From Streptomyces sp. NRRL F-5122 (GTDB lineage Bacteria > Actinomycetota > Actinomycetes > Streptomycetales > Streptomycetaceae): DNA of 64,000 nucleotides. This document shows positions 45,994 to 54,691 of the stretch, piece by piece. Each line of letters begins with the position of its first letter. The first letter of the stretch is position 1. Made by a program: the position numbers and the translations under genes. The notes beneath the pieces are model-generated. The model was not told the DNA's origin. It worked only from the letters and a program-made list of their open reading frames with translations, and did no database searches. The stretch lies in NCBI RefSeq assembly GCF_001507435.1, contig NZ_LMWH01000302.1, positions 124,001 through 188,000 on the forward strand, in the 5' to 3' direction.

Positions 45994-46072
45994 AGAGGCG
46001 GCACGCGGCGGTCGTGCCGCAAGGTGACGCAGGCGCGGCGCTCCGGCCGCGCGGAAGGGCAGCGGAGCGGCT

Positions 46073-49000
46073 ATGCGGTACGAGCTCCGGTTCGGGCTGC
46101 TGGGTCCGCCTGTCGTGTACGAGGCCGACGGTGGGGTCCGGCCGATCGGCAGTGCCAAGGCCCGGGCTCTTCTGGTGGCGTTGCTGCTGGAACCGGGCCG
46201 GGTCGTCTCGGTCGACGCGCTCAAGGACGCGCTGTGGGGCGGGACGCCGCCGGCCTCGGCGCAGGCCTCCCTGCAGAACCACGTCACCCGGCTGCGCCGC
46301 CTCCTCGGCGACGACGGCACCGAGCGTCTGCGCGCCGTGGCCCCCGGTTACCGTCTGCGGGTCGAGGACGGAGAGTTGGACGTCCGCGTCTTCGAGGACC
46401 ACATCGCCGCGGCGCGCACCGCACACGCCGAGGGCGACTGGGAACGCACCGTCCGTGAGGCGACGGCCGCGCTCGCGCTCTGGCGCGGGGCCCCGCTCTG
46501 CGGCCTGCCGCTGGAGGCCGGGGGGCGCGCTTTGGTGCGGCGCCTGACGGAGGCGCGGCTGCTCGCCCTGGAATGGCGCTGTGAGGCCGAGTTGCACGTC
46601 GGGGGCGCCCGACTCGGCGGTCTGGTACCGGTGTTGACCGCTCTGGTCGCCGAGCATCCGCTGCGGGAGGGTTTCCACCGCCTGCTGATGCTCGTCCTGC
46701 ATCGCACGGGCCGCCCGGCCGAGGCGCTGGCCGTCCACCGGGACCTGCGCGGACGTCTCATCGAGGAGCTGGGTGTCGAGCCGGGCGCCGCGGTGCGCGA
46801 GGCCCATCTCGAGATACTCCGGGACGACGGTGGCGGAGCCCGAAGCCGAAGCGGGGCCGCCGAGGGTACGCGATCCGGCGGCGCACGGCGGGAGCACACG
46901 GAGGTGGGCGACGCGGGCCGCGCGGCGGAGGGCGCAACGACCGCGCTCGACGGGACCGGGGGCGCTGCGGACGCCGGAACCGGGGACGATGCGGACGGCG
47001 ATCGCGGACCGGGTACCCGTCCCGCGAACGCCCGGCCCGTCCCGCCCGTGCCCCGCCCCGCCCAACTTCCGTGCCCGCCGGCCCATTTCATCGGGCGCGG
47101 CGCCCTGGCCGAGGAACTCCTGCGACTCCTCGGGTTGGAACGCGGCGCGCCCCGGGTCGCCGTGCTCAGCGGTATGGCCGGAGTCGGGAAGAGCGCACTC
47201 GCCCTGTATGTCGCGCATGGCCTGCGGGAACGTTTCATCGACGGTCAGCTCTACGTCAATCTGCATGGCGCGACGCCCGGCAGGGTTCCGCTCACCCCGG
47301 AGCAGGCACTCACGGCACTGCTGCGTGACCTCGGAGTCGAGCCCCGCCGTATCCCCGAACACCCCGACGCCGCAGCGGCGCTGCTCCGCTCGCTTCTCGC
47401 GCCCACCCGCACCCTGATGGTCCTGGACGACGCCGCGAACGCCGCCCAGGTGCGTCCGCTGCTGCCCGGCGGCCCGGGCTGCGCGGTGATCGTCACCGGC
47501 CGCTCCCCGCTCACCGCGCTCGACGGTGCCCACCGGTTTCCGCTCACGCCGCTGTCCGACGAGGAAAGCGCCGCCCTCCTCCGCGCGGTGTCGGGCCGGG
47601 ACGGGCTGCACGCCGGGCATCCGCTCGTCGAACTCACGGGCCGGCTTCCGCTCGCCCTCCGTGTCGTCGCGGCACGCCTCGCCGCCCGTCGCGCGCTCAC
47701 CCCGGACGTCCTGGCCGGTCAACTCGCCGCCACGGAAGGGCGGCTGCACCACCTGGAGTACGACGACCTGAGCGTCCGCAGGTCGCTCGCCGTCGCCCAC
47801 GACGCACTGCGCGCCTCCGACCGGGAGGCCGACCGGGACGCGGCACGTGCCCTCGGCCGTATCGGCGTCCTCGACCTCCCCGGCTACGGGGCACCCCTGC
47901 TCGCGCACGTTCTCGGTACGGACGAACGCCGTGCCGAGGCCGCCCTCGACCGGCTCGTCGACGTCGCGCTGCTGGAGGAGACCGCGTACGGGCGGTACAC
48001 GCCGCACGACCTCGTCCGGGACTTCGCCCGTGAGACCGCGAGGCGTGAGGGCGCAGCGGAGACCGACCGCGTCGCCGCCGATCTTGCCCTGCGCTGGTAC
48101 AGCGCCGTGGCCGCACGGGCTTTCGAGGCCGTCGTCGCACCGGGCGCGGAGCGCGAGGACCGGCTCCGGGAGACACCGTCACAGCCCGGGACGCACCGCG
48201 CGGACGTGGCCGCCGTCGCGGCCTTCGGCTCCGCGCAGGCCGCCACCGACTGGCTCGGCCTGGAGCTGGAGAACATGGTGGCGCTCGTGGAGCGCCACGC
48301 CGACACCTCCGCGCACGTGCCCCTGCTCGTCCGCAGGCTTGCCTCGCACCTCCAACGCCGCGGACGGGTGACGGAGCTGGAGGTTCTGGTGCGTGCCGCG
48401 CTGCGCGGAGCGCGCCGGCTGGTGGACGCGCCCGCGGAGGCCTACGCGCTGGTGGACCTGGCGGGGCTGCACTTCCTGAAGGGCCACGGGAACGACGCAC
48501 TGGCCCTGCTGGACGAGGCGCTCGAGATCTGGCGGCGGCTCGACCACCTGTCCTGCCTGTGCCGCGGCCTCAACAACCGGGCGCTGCTCCTGGAGAGCCT
48601 CGGCCGGTACGAGGAGACCGGCGAGGCACTGCGCCAGTGCCTGGAGTACACACGTGTGCTGAACGACCCGATGCAGGAGGCCATCACCTACAGCAATCTC
48701 GGCAACCTCTACGAACACACGGATCCGCGGGCCGCCATCGGCCATCACCGCCGGAGCCTGGAGATCGGTGAGCGGATCGGGCACGTCGTCGTCCGCCACT
48801 CCGCGCACTGCAACATCGGTTTCGCCCATCTCACCCTCGGTGAACCGGACGCCGCCCTGCCGCACTTCGAGGAGAGTCTGCGTGTGCTCGGCGGGCACGG
48901 GCACTGGCAGGGCGAGTCGCAGACGCGGCTCGGGCTGGTGCGGGCGCTGCGCGGGCGGGGGGAGGCGGACCGGGCCACGCACGAGTGCGAGGCGCTGCTG

Positions 49001-49186
49001 GCACTCGCCGCCCGTCATGGCGACTGCTACACCAAGGGGCTCGCGCTCCACCAGCGCGGCCTGCTCCTGCGGGCGGAGGGTGACGCCGAGGAGGCCCGCC
49101 GGCAGTGGGAGACCGCTCTCGCCGCGCTGGACGGGACGGACAGTCCGGTTGCCGGGGAGCTCAGGGAACTGCTGGCGGACGGGTGA
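46073..49186 (+). CDS. AfsR/SARP-family regulator with NB-ARC and TPR domains
   Basis: 1037 aa. Residues 1-95 form an OmpR-type winged helix (FGLLGPPVVYEADGG ... LQNHVTRLRRLLGDDG), residues 100-255 the bacterial transcriptional activation (BTAD) domain, about 260-340 a low-complexity linker. An NB-ARC ATPase follows with Walker A SGMAGVGKSALA near residue 368, LMVLDDAAN and GCAVIVTGRSPL (RNBS-B like). Residues about 790-1020 form TPR repeats. It is a signal-integrating activator of secondary metabolism or development like AfsR. No afsS-like gene or biosynthetic cluster is adjacent, so targets are unknown. Confidence 0.92.
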   Translation: MRYELRFGLLGPPVVYEADGGVRPIGSAKARALLVALLLEPGRVVSVDALKDALWGGTPPASAQASLQNHVTRLRRLLGDDGTERLRAVAPGYRLRVEDGELDVRVFEDHIAAARTAHAEGDWERTVREATAALALWRGAPLCGLPLEAGGRALVRRLTEARLLALEWRCEAELHVGGARLGGLVPVLTALVAEHPLREGFHRLLMLVLHRTGRPAEALAVHRDLRGRLIEELGVEPGAAVREAHLEILRDDGGGARSRSGAAEGTRSGGARREHTEVGDAGRAAEGATTALDGTGGAADAGTGDDADGDRGPGTRPANARPVPPVPRPAQLPCPPAHFIGRGALAEELLRLLGLERGAPRVAVLSGMAGVGKSALALYVAHGLRERFIDGQLYVNLHGATPGRVPLTPEQALTALLRDLGVEPRRIPEHPDAAAALLRSLLAPTRTLMVLDDAANAAQVRPLLPGGPGCAVIVTGRSPLTALDGAHRFPLTPLSDEESAALLRAVSGRDGLHAGHPLVELTGRLPLALRVVAARLAARRALTPDVLAGQLAATEGRLHHLEYDDLSVRRSLAVAHDALRASDREADRDAARALGRIGVLDLPGYGAPLLAHVLGTDERRAEAALDRLVDVALLEETAYGRYTPHDLVRDFARETARREGAAETDRVAADLALRWYSAVAARAFEAVVAPGAEREDRLRETPSQPGTHRADVAAVAAFGSAQAATDWLGLELENMVALVERHADTSAHVPLLVRRLASHLQRRGRVTELEVLVRAALRGARRLVDAPAEAYALVDLAGLHFLKGHGNDALALLDEALEIWRRLDHLSCLCRGLNNRALLLESLGRYEETGEALRQCLEYTRVLNDPMQEAITYSNLGNLYEHTDPRAAIGHHRRSLEIGERIGHVVVRHSAHCNIGFAHLTLGEPDAALPHFEESLRVLGGHGHWQGESQTRLGLVRALRGRGEADRATHECEALLALAARHGDCYTKGLALHQRGLLLRAEGDAEEARRQWETALAALDGTDSPVAGELRELLADG

Positions 49187-49255
49187 GCCCGGCGGGTGAG
49201 CGACCCGTGGGGCATGCGCGGGCGGCGGGATCGCCCTCGGGCCGTGCGCACCACG

Positions 49256-50953
49256 TCATTTCGCGTCCGCGTAGCACTCGACGACGCCCGTCGTGAACGG
49301 AATCCGAACCGGCGTCTCGCCGAACGTCAGCCGCATCGCAAGGTCCGAGGCCTCCTGGATCGCCGCCACCACCGTGTCCGCCTCCTCGGCCGGGCAGTGC
49401 ACGATGACCTCGTCGTGCTGGAAGAAGACCAGCTCGGCGGCGAGGCCCGCACAGGCGCGGCGCAGCGCGGCGAGCATCAGCAGAGCCCAGTCCGCCGCGC
49501 TGCCCTGGACCACGAAGTTGCGGGCGAAGCGGCCGCGGGCACGGGAGTTGGTGGAGGCGTATCCCGGCATCCACTGCTGGGTCTCCCCGGCCGCCGCCGA
49601 AGGGCCGTCCTCCTGCGGAATGCCCGCCTCCTCCGTCGCGTCGTCCGAGGCACCGGCGGCCGGCGGTGATGTGCGACCGAGCCAGGTGCGGACGAGCCGG
49701 CCCTCCTCGCCCTCGCGCGCCGCGTCGTCGACGTACGCAACGGCTTTCGGGAAACGGCGGCGCAGCAGGGCGAGGTTCTTCAGACCGTCCCCCGAGGTCT
49801 GGCCGTAGATCGCGCCCAGAACGGCGATCTTGGCGTGGCCGCGGTCACCGGAGAAGGCCCGGTCGGACACCGACTGGTACAGGTCGTCGTCGCGGCCCGC
49901 CACCTCCATGAACGCCGGGTCGCGCGAAATGGCGGCCAGGACGCGCGGCTCCATCTGGGCGGCGTCGGCCACGACCAGCCGCCAGCCCGGATCGGCGACC
50001 ACGGCGCGTCGGATGATCTTGGGGATCTGCAGGGCGCCGCCGCCGTTGGTGACCCAGCGGCCGGTGACCGTGCCGCCAGGCAGGTACTCGGGCCGGAAGC
50101 GGCCGTCGCGCACCCAGTCCTGCAGCCACGACCAGCCGTGGGCGACCCAGATGCGGTACAGCTTCTTGTACTCGAGCAGGGGCTTCACGGCGGGATGGTC
50201 GACCGACTCGATCTCCCAGCGGCGGGTGGACCGCACCCGGATGCCGGCCTGGCCGAAGGCCTTGACCACGTCGTTGGGCAGGTCGGGCCGGACGCGGCGG
50301 CCGAAGGCGGCCGACACCTCGTCGGCCAGCTCGGCCAGGCGCCGGGGCTCGCCGCCGCCCGCGTACCGCTCGCCGAGCAGATCGTGCAGCAACCCGCGGT
50401 GGACGTCCGCGCTCCACGGCAGCCCGGACCGGTTCATCTCGCCGGCCACCAGCATGCCGGCCGACTCGGCGGCGGTGAGCAGACGCATCCGGTCGGGGTC
50501 GGCGGTGGACTCGTGCCGGCGCTGCTGGTCCGCGTACACCTCGACGAGGTCGCGGAGGGGGACGTGGACGGGGCTGGGCTCGAAGAGGGAGGACTGCGAG
50601 CCGGGCTCGGCGGACCGCGACGGCGGGTCCGGCGGTACGGGGCCGCCGCGCAGCCGGGCCAGCGCGGCGGCTGCCGACCGGGGCTCGCCGAGCCGCCCCT
50701 CGTGGCCCAGGAGGAGGGTCTCGGCGGCCTCGACGTCATAGCACCGGTCGACCCGCACCCCCGTGGCGAGCAGACGCGGCTGGACGTCGGCGGTGGACCG
50801 CCACACCCACCGGGTGACCTCCGGCCGCGCCCGGACGGCCTCGACGAGATCCCCCTCCCTGACCACCGGCCCGGCGAGCAGCCCGTCCGGGCCGAGTGCG
50901 GCGACCTCCGCGCCACCGTCCTCGGCCGGAGCGAGAGCCCAGCGCCCGGTCAT
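49256..50953 (-). CDS. Family A DNA polymerase-like protein (exonuclease/polymerase)
   Basis: 565 aa from the ATG at 50953; the frame continues upstream, but that part is antisense to the next gene. The N-terminal 170 residues match a degenerate 3'-5' exonuclease domain. The C-terminal part is pol I-like: TVTGRWVTNGGGALQIPK, motif A VVADAAQMEPRVLA (DxxQxEpRv instead of DYSQIELR), O-helix RGHAKIAVLGAIYG with conserved R, K and Y, motif C FFQHDEVIVH. It is shorter than PolA (about 900 aa) and lacks the 5' nuclease. Probably a repair or tolerance polymerase. Separate from normal polA. Confidence 0.88.
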   Translation of the reverse strand: MTGRWALAPAEDGGAEVAALGPDGLLAGPVVREGDLVEAVRARPEVTRWVWRSTADVQPRLLATGVRVDRCYDVEAAETLLLGHEGRLGEPRSAAAALARLRGGPVPPDPPSRSAEPGSQSSLFEPSPVHVPLRDLVEVYADQQRRHESTADPDRMRLLTAAESAGMLVAGEMNRSGLPWSADVHRGLLHDLLGERYAGGGEPRRLAELADEVSAAFGRRVRPDLPNDVVKAFGQAGIRVRSTRRWEIESVDHPAVKPLLEYKKLYRIWVAHGWSWLQDWVRDGRFRPEYLPGGTVTGRWVTNGGGALQIPKIIRRAVVADPGWRLVVADAAQMEPRVLAAISRDPAFMEVAGRDDDLYQSVSDRAFSGDRGHAKIAVLGAIYGQTSGDGLKNLALLRRRFPKAVAYVDDAAREGEEGRLVRTWLGRTSPPAAGASDDATEEAGIPQEDGPSAAAGETQQWMPGYASTNSRARGRFARNFVVQGSAADWALLMLAALRRACAGLAAELVFFQHDEVIVHCPAEEADTVVAAIQEASDLAMRLTFGETPVRIPFTTGVVECYADAK

Positions 50954-51009
50954 GCTGCGAGTGTGGCAGGGGGGTCTGACAGTGGGGCCGGACGTGCCGG
51001 CCGGGTGGC

Positions 51010-51744
51010 TCAGTCCTCCTGCGAGAGCTGCTTGCGGATGTCGTCCAGCGCCTTGAGCACATGTGCCTCCGTCGCGTCCTTGCTGATGCCGAGGCCGGTC
51101 AGCGGGCCCTCGCCGTTCTCCTGCTCGAGGAGCGCGAGGAGGATGTGCTCGGTGCCGATGTAGTTGTGACCCAGGCGCAGCGCCTCCCTGAAGGTGAGTT
51201 CGAGGGACTTCTTCGCGGCGGGGGAGTAGGGAACGAGTTCGGGGGCGTCCTCGGCGCGGGGCGGCAGGGCGGCGGTCGCCGCCTCGAGCACCGCGTCCAG
51301 CGAGACCCCCTGGGCGACGATCGCCTTCGCGGCCAGCGCCTCCGGCTCGGCGAGGAGCCCGAGGACTAGGTGCTCGGGGACGGTCTCGGCGTTGCCGGCC
51401 GACTTCGCCCGGTTGTGCGCGGTGACGACCACGTTGCGGGCGCGGATGGTGTAGCGGCTGAATCCCTGGTTGGGGTCGAGGTCCGCGGACTCCTTGGGCA
51501 CGAAGCGCTTCTGGGCCGCCTGCCGGGTGACGCCCATGCTCTTGCCGATGTCGGTCCAGGACGCGCCCGAACGCCGGGCCTGGTCCACGAAGTGGCCGAT
51601 CAGATGGTCGGCCACGTCGCCGAGGTGCTCCGCGGCGATCACCGCGTCCTGAAGCTGGTCGAGTGCGTCCGTGTGGACCTTCTTGATGGCTTCGATGAGG
51701 TCGTCGAGACGCAGGTTCGCTGAGGTGTACGGCTTCTCCGTCAT
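51010..51744 (-). CDS. HTH protein with Clp N-terminal repeats
   Basis: 244 aa. Residues about 1-55 are helical, 60-81 form a helix-turn-helix (ASWTDIGKSMGVTRQAAQKRF), and 95-240 contain two Clp_N repeats (YTIRARNVVVTAHNRA ... EHLVLGLL; YSPAAKKSLELTFREA ... GTEHILLALL). No AAA+ or protease part is present, so it is not a Clp ATPase. It may be a DNA-binding sensor that uses the Clp_N fold for substrate or Clp contact. There is no ribosome binding site; the predicted promoter would give an mRNA starting at the ATG. Two operator copies cover that promoter, pointing to autoregulation. Confidence 0.9.
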   Translation of the reverse strand: MTEKPYTSANLRLDDLIEAIKKVHTDALDQLQDAVIAAEHLGDVADHLIGHFVDQARRSGASWTDIGKSMGVTRQAAQKRFVPKESADLDPNQGFSRYTIRARNVVVTAHNRAKSAGNAETVPEHLVLGLLAEPEALAAKAIVAQGVSLDAVLEAATAALPPRAEDAPELVPYSPAAKKSLELTFREALRLGHNYIGTEHILLALLEQENGEGPLTGLGISKDATEAHVLKALDDIRKQLSQED

Positions 51745-51745
51745 G

Positions 51746-51792
51746 CGTCAACCGTAAGTTGACACCCTGAGACTGTCAACCCGAAGTTGACA
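51746..51792 (-). promoter_or_regulatory. Leaderless promoter with two TGTCAA-N7-TTGACA operators
   Basis: On the minus strand, -35 TTGACA (51774-51779) and -10 TACGGT (51751-51756) are 17 bp apart, and the -10 ends six bases before the ATG, so the transcript would begin at or next to the start codon. Operator A at 51774-51792 reads TGTCAA-N7-TTGACA; operator B at 51746-51764 reads TGTCAA-N7-TTGACG. They are 28 bp apart and sit on the -35 and -10. Confidence 0.75.
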
Positions 51793-51865
51793 CCCGGCCG
51801 CGAGGTGCGGGCCCGCGGAGGGGATGGCGGCGGGCTCCGGCGCGCCTCGTGTCACGATCGAACGC

Positions 51866-52984
51866 GTGAGTACGACGACCACCGTGGACCGCGCCTTCCG
51901 GGCCGCCCTCTACGACGACACCGACGCGGCCCTCGACACCGGTGCCTCGCTGCTCGCCGCCGATACCGGGGCCGACGCCGAACTCGTCCGGCGCGGCGAG
52001 CAGTTCGTGGCCGCAGCCTGGCGGCGCGGTTGGCAGCCCGCGGACGTCGTACGCATCGTGCGCCGCGAACTCGACGCCCTTCATGTGCGCCTCGTGTCGG
52101 CGCTGGTCCTCGGGGAGGCCGGCGGGCGCACGCCCCCCGGCCCGCGCTGGGCCGCACAGTTGCGCGACCTCGACGTGGAGCCCTCGGGGACTTTCGACCG
52201 CTTCTCGCACGCCACCGCCGTTCTGGAGCTGTACCGCCTGCTCCTGCGGCTGCCCGCCCTCGAACCGCTCGAGGCGCCCGGGCAGGACGCCGCCCCGCGG
52301 CAGCCGGAGTCACGCATGCTCACCCGCATCCGTGCCCTGCTCGCCAAGGCGGAGGCGACCGGCTACCCCGAGGAGGCCGAGGCGCTGAGCGCCAAGGCGC
52401 AGGAGCTGATGGCGCGGCACAGCATCGACGAGGCGCTGCTCGCGGCCCGTACGCACCCCGGGAACGCCCCCGGCGCCTGCCGCATCGGGGTCGAGCCGCC
52501 CTACGAGACGGCCAAGGCGGTGCTCCTCGACGCGGTGGCGACCGCGAACCGCTGCCGGGCCGTGTGGCACGGGGCCCTGGGCTTCTCCACCGTCATCGGC
52601 TTCGAACCGGACCTGGAGGCCGTCGAACTGCTCTACACCTCGCTGCTCGTACAGGCCACCGGTGCGATGACGAAGGCGGAGGCGGCTCAGCGCAAGGGCG
52701 GCCGGAAGCGCACGAAGACGTTCCGGCAGTCGTTCCTGGCGGCGTACGCGCATCGCATCGGCGACCGGCTCCGGACCGCGGCCGAGGGGCAGGTCGCACA
52801 CAGCGAGGGCGATCTGCTGCCGATGCTCGTGGCCCGGGACGTGGCCGTCGCCGACCGGATGGAGCGGATGTTCCCGGAGACGGTCACCACCCGGCTGCGC
52901 GGCGTCGGTGATGCGGACGGATGGGAGCAGGGAGCCGCGGCCGCCGACCGGGCGCAGGTGGCGGGACGGCCCCGGCTCCCCTGA
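51866..52984 (+). CDS. DUF2786 domain protein
   Basis: 372 aa from a GTG at 51866; an in-frame ATG upstream at 51824 is possible. The DUF2786 signature is MLTRIRALLAKAEATGYPEEAEALSAKAQELMARH at about residues 150-185, followed by a helical domain with a conserved TVIGFEPDLEAVELLYTSLLVQ and KTFRQSFLAAYAHRIGDRL. DUF2786 proteins occur in phages and actinobacteria with unknown function; a nucleic acid role has been suggested. It is divergent from the HTH-Clp_N gene and ends 8 bp from the convergent lipoprotein gene. Confidence 0.85.
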   Translation: MSTTTTVDRAFRAALYDDTDAALDTGASLLAADTGADAELVRRGEQFVAAAWRRGWQPADVVRIVRRELDALHVRLVSALVLGEAGGRTPPGPRWAAQLRDLDVEPSGTFDRFSHATAVLELYRLLLRLPALEPLEAPGQDAAPRQPESRMLTRIRALLAKAEATGYPEEAEALSAKAQELMARHSIDEALLAARTHPGNAPGACRIGVEPPYETAKAVLLDAVATANRCRAVWHGALGFSTVIGFEPDLEAVELLYTSLLVQATGAMTKAEAAQRKGGRKRTKTFRQSFLAAYAHRIGDRLRTAAEGQVAHSEGDLLPMLVARDVAVADRMERMFPETVTTRLRGVGDADGWEQGAAAADRAQVAGRPRLP

Positions 52985-52991
52985 GACCGGG

Positions 52992-53501
52992 TCAGTCCCC
53001 GGCGACCTGCACGGCACTCACCGAGGCGTCCGGGGTCTTCGCGTCCTTCAGTGCCACGTCCCCGTACGACCACGGGTGGCTGCCCGTGTCACCGGCGCCC
53101 GGAACGTCGATCTTCACGGTCTTGACCGGGGCGCTGCGGGATCCGCCGTCGCCGCGGACGTACGTGATGGTGAAGGTCGCCGTCTCGTCCTTCTGCAGCG
53201 TCACCTCGGCCGGCTTCGCGCCCTCCTGGTCGGGCACGGTCCAGGCGGAGTCGCCGTCGCGCAGCTCGATGGCGGGGAAGCCCTTCAGGGTGCACTGCTT
53301 GCTGTCGCGGTTCGTGAGGGTGACCGGGACGTTGCCGGTGTCGCCGGGGCTGGTGGCGGCATTGCCGGGACCGACCTCGACGCCGATGCGGCGGGGGGGG
53401 GGGGCGGCTTCCTTGCCGCCGCCCCCGCCGCTGCCGCAGGCGGTCAGGGCCAGGGCCGTGGCGAAGGCGGCGGCGGAGAGGCGGACGTGGAGCGTGCGCA
53501 T
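52992..53501 (-). CDS. DUF4232 lipoprotein
   Basis: 169 aa from the ATG at 53501 (GAGGACC upstream; an earlier in-frame start at 53531 is less likely). Signal MRTLHVRLSAAAFATALAL with lipobox LTAC, then a Gly-rich spacer and a DUF4232 beta-sandwich (VTLTNRDSKQCTLKGFPAIEL ... ATFTITYVRGDGG) with one cysteine. Exported and lipid-anchored; role unknown. A run of 12 C in the coding strand (53393-53404 on the plus strand, three Pro codons and flanks) lies just after the lipobox and is prone to slippage; the present reading frame is intact. Confidence 0.82.
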   Translation of the reverse strand: MRTLHVRLSAAAFATALALTACGSGGGGGKEAAPPPRRIGVEVGPGNAATSPGDTGNVPVTLTNRDSKQCTLKGFPAIELRDGDSAWTVPDQEGAKPAEVTLQKDETATFTITYVRGDGGSRSAPVKTVKIDVPGAGDTGSHPWSYGDVALKDAKTPDASVSAVQVAGD

Positions 53502-53628
53502 GAAGGTCCTCTGGGTCGTGACGATGTGCATGGATCATCACGCAGGCGGGCGGGGCGGGGTTGCGCGCCCCCGTCGCCGTGTGTGCACCCGGTCCCGGAT
53601 CCCGCGGCCCGTCGCGCGCAGCCGGAGG

Positions 53629-54144
53629 TCAGGATCCCAGGCTCGCCGTCGGCAGTCCGCTCGGCAGCGTGCCGCCCTCGGCCTTCATGAAGGTCTCCGC
53701 GCCGATGCCGCCCTGCCAGGTCACCTTCATGTTCCGCGAGTTCAGCGAGTCGACCGTCCCGGTCCCGCGGTCGTTGCTGCCGTCCGTGCACTTGAGGTGG
53801 ATCGTCTGCTTGCCCGACTCCTCGCCCGCCACACCGGTGCAGACGGTGCCGCCCGTCGCGAAGAGTCCCGCCTGCTTGCCGGTGATCACCAGGGCCACGG
53901 CCTTGCCGCCCGTCGTGGCCAGCCAGCTGCCCTCCATCGTCCCGGAAGCGGCGCCCGGTGTGCCGGAGTCCCCGCCGGCGTCCGCCGTGGCCCCGGACGC
54001 GCTGGGCGTGGACGCCCCACCGCTCGCGGAGTCGCTGCCCCCGGAGTCGCCGCTGCAGCCGGTCAGCACGAGCGCGGCCGCGAGACCGGCGGCGGCCGTC
54101 AGTCCGATGCGCGCCTGCCGGCGCGTGACATGCGTCGCTGTCAC
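53629..54144 (-). CDS. Small lipoprotein
   Basis: 171 aa from the GTG at 54144 with GGAGAC upstream. Signal with TRRQARIGLTAAAGLAAALV and lipobox LTGC near residue 29, then a 40-residue Ser/Gly/Ala spacer, then a small domain (MEGSWLATTGGKAVALVITG ... VCTGVAG ... IHLKCTDGSNDRG) with two Cys that may bond. The Arg pair also fits Tat export. Function unknown; paralogous layout with the neighbouring DUF4232 lipoprotein gene suggests both are surface proteins, but their sequences do not look alike. Confidence 0.78.
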   Translation of the reverse strand: MTATHVTRRQARIGLTAAAGLAAALVLTGCSGDSGGSDSASGGASTPSASGATADAGGDSGTPGAASGTMEGSWLATTGGKAVALVITGKQAGLFATGGTVCTGVAGEESGKQTIHLKCTDGSNDRGTGTVDSLNSRNMKVTWQGGIGAETFMKAEGGTLPSGLPTASLGS

Positions 54145-54636
54145 TGGAGTCTCCCAGGGTTGCCGGGTTGCCGATGAGGTCATGGGGACGATCGCAGCAA
54201 GCTACCAGGAGGGCTTGTGCGCGCCGGGGAGACGCCGGGCGTGCGGTTGCTCACGCGGGCCGACCCGGCACGGGCCGAAGGCGAGGTGCGCCGTCGTGCG
54301 GCCCGCTGCCCGGTTCAGCCCCGGGAGGCCCGCGTCCGGGCGGCTGCCTGCGCGGCTTCGGCCGGGCGATGAGCCGCTCCGGTCTTGCGGCGATCGACGG
54401 CCGACGATCCCCGCGCGGTCCGGCGCGGCGCGCGGACCGCCGCACGACGGGCGCGCCGATGCCTCTCGATCGTCGCGATCCACCCATTCTTCGCCGTACC
54501 GGCCCCTGGTCTCCTCGGATCTTCACGCCGGGGGCACGGGCTCCGGCCGCTGCGGTGCCCGTGCACGCCTTCCCAGGGCGCGCCTTGCCTGCACGGCCGT
54601 CCGAGCGTCATGCCCGTTGTCCGGGTGTCATCATAG
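54145..54636. other. Gap without recognisable gene
   Basis: Nearly 500 bp between the lipoprotein start and the VOC promoter. Only overlapping GC-driven frames on both strands; no ribosome binding sites, RNA structure or repeat that I can support. Confidence 0.45.
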
Positions 54637-54684
54637 GTAGGGAATTTCCTACGCTTGACGGGTAGGGAATCTCCTACCTATGGT
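54637..54684 (+). promoter_or_regulatory. Duplicated ArsR-type operators on the VOC-arsR promoter
   Basis: Two copies of GTAGGGAAT(T/C)TCCTAC at 54637-54652 and 54662-54677, 25 bp apart, each an imperfect inverted repeat. Between and under them lie TTGACG (54655-54660) and TATGGT (54679-54684) 18 bp apart, a usable -35/-10. The start point would fall at about 54691, at the ATG, so the message is probably leaderless. Repression by the ArsR protein of the operon is inferred. Confidence 0.7.
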
Positions 54685-54691
54685 GTGCCGC

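Noticed and set aside
49256..51751. 831-aa version of the polymerase-like protein
   Set aside because: Its first 266 residues are the antisense-frame shadow of the HTH-Clp_N gene on the same strand; the real start is at 50953.
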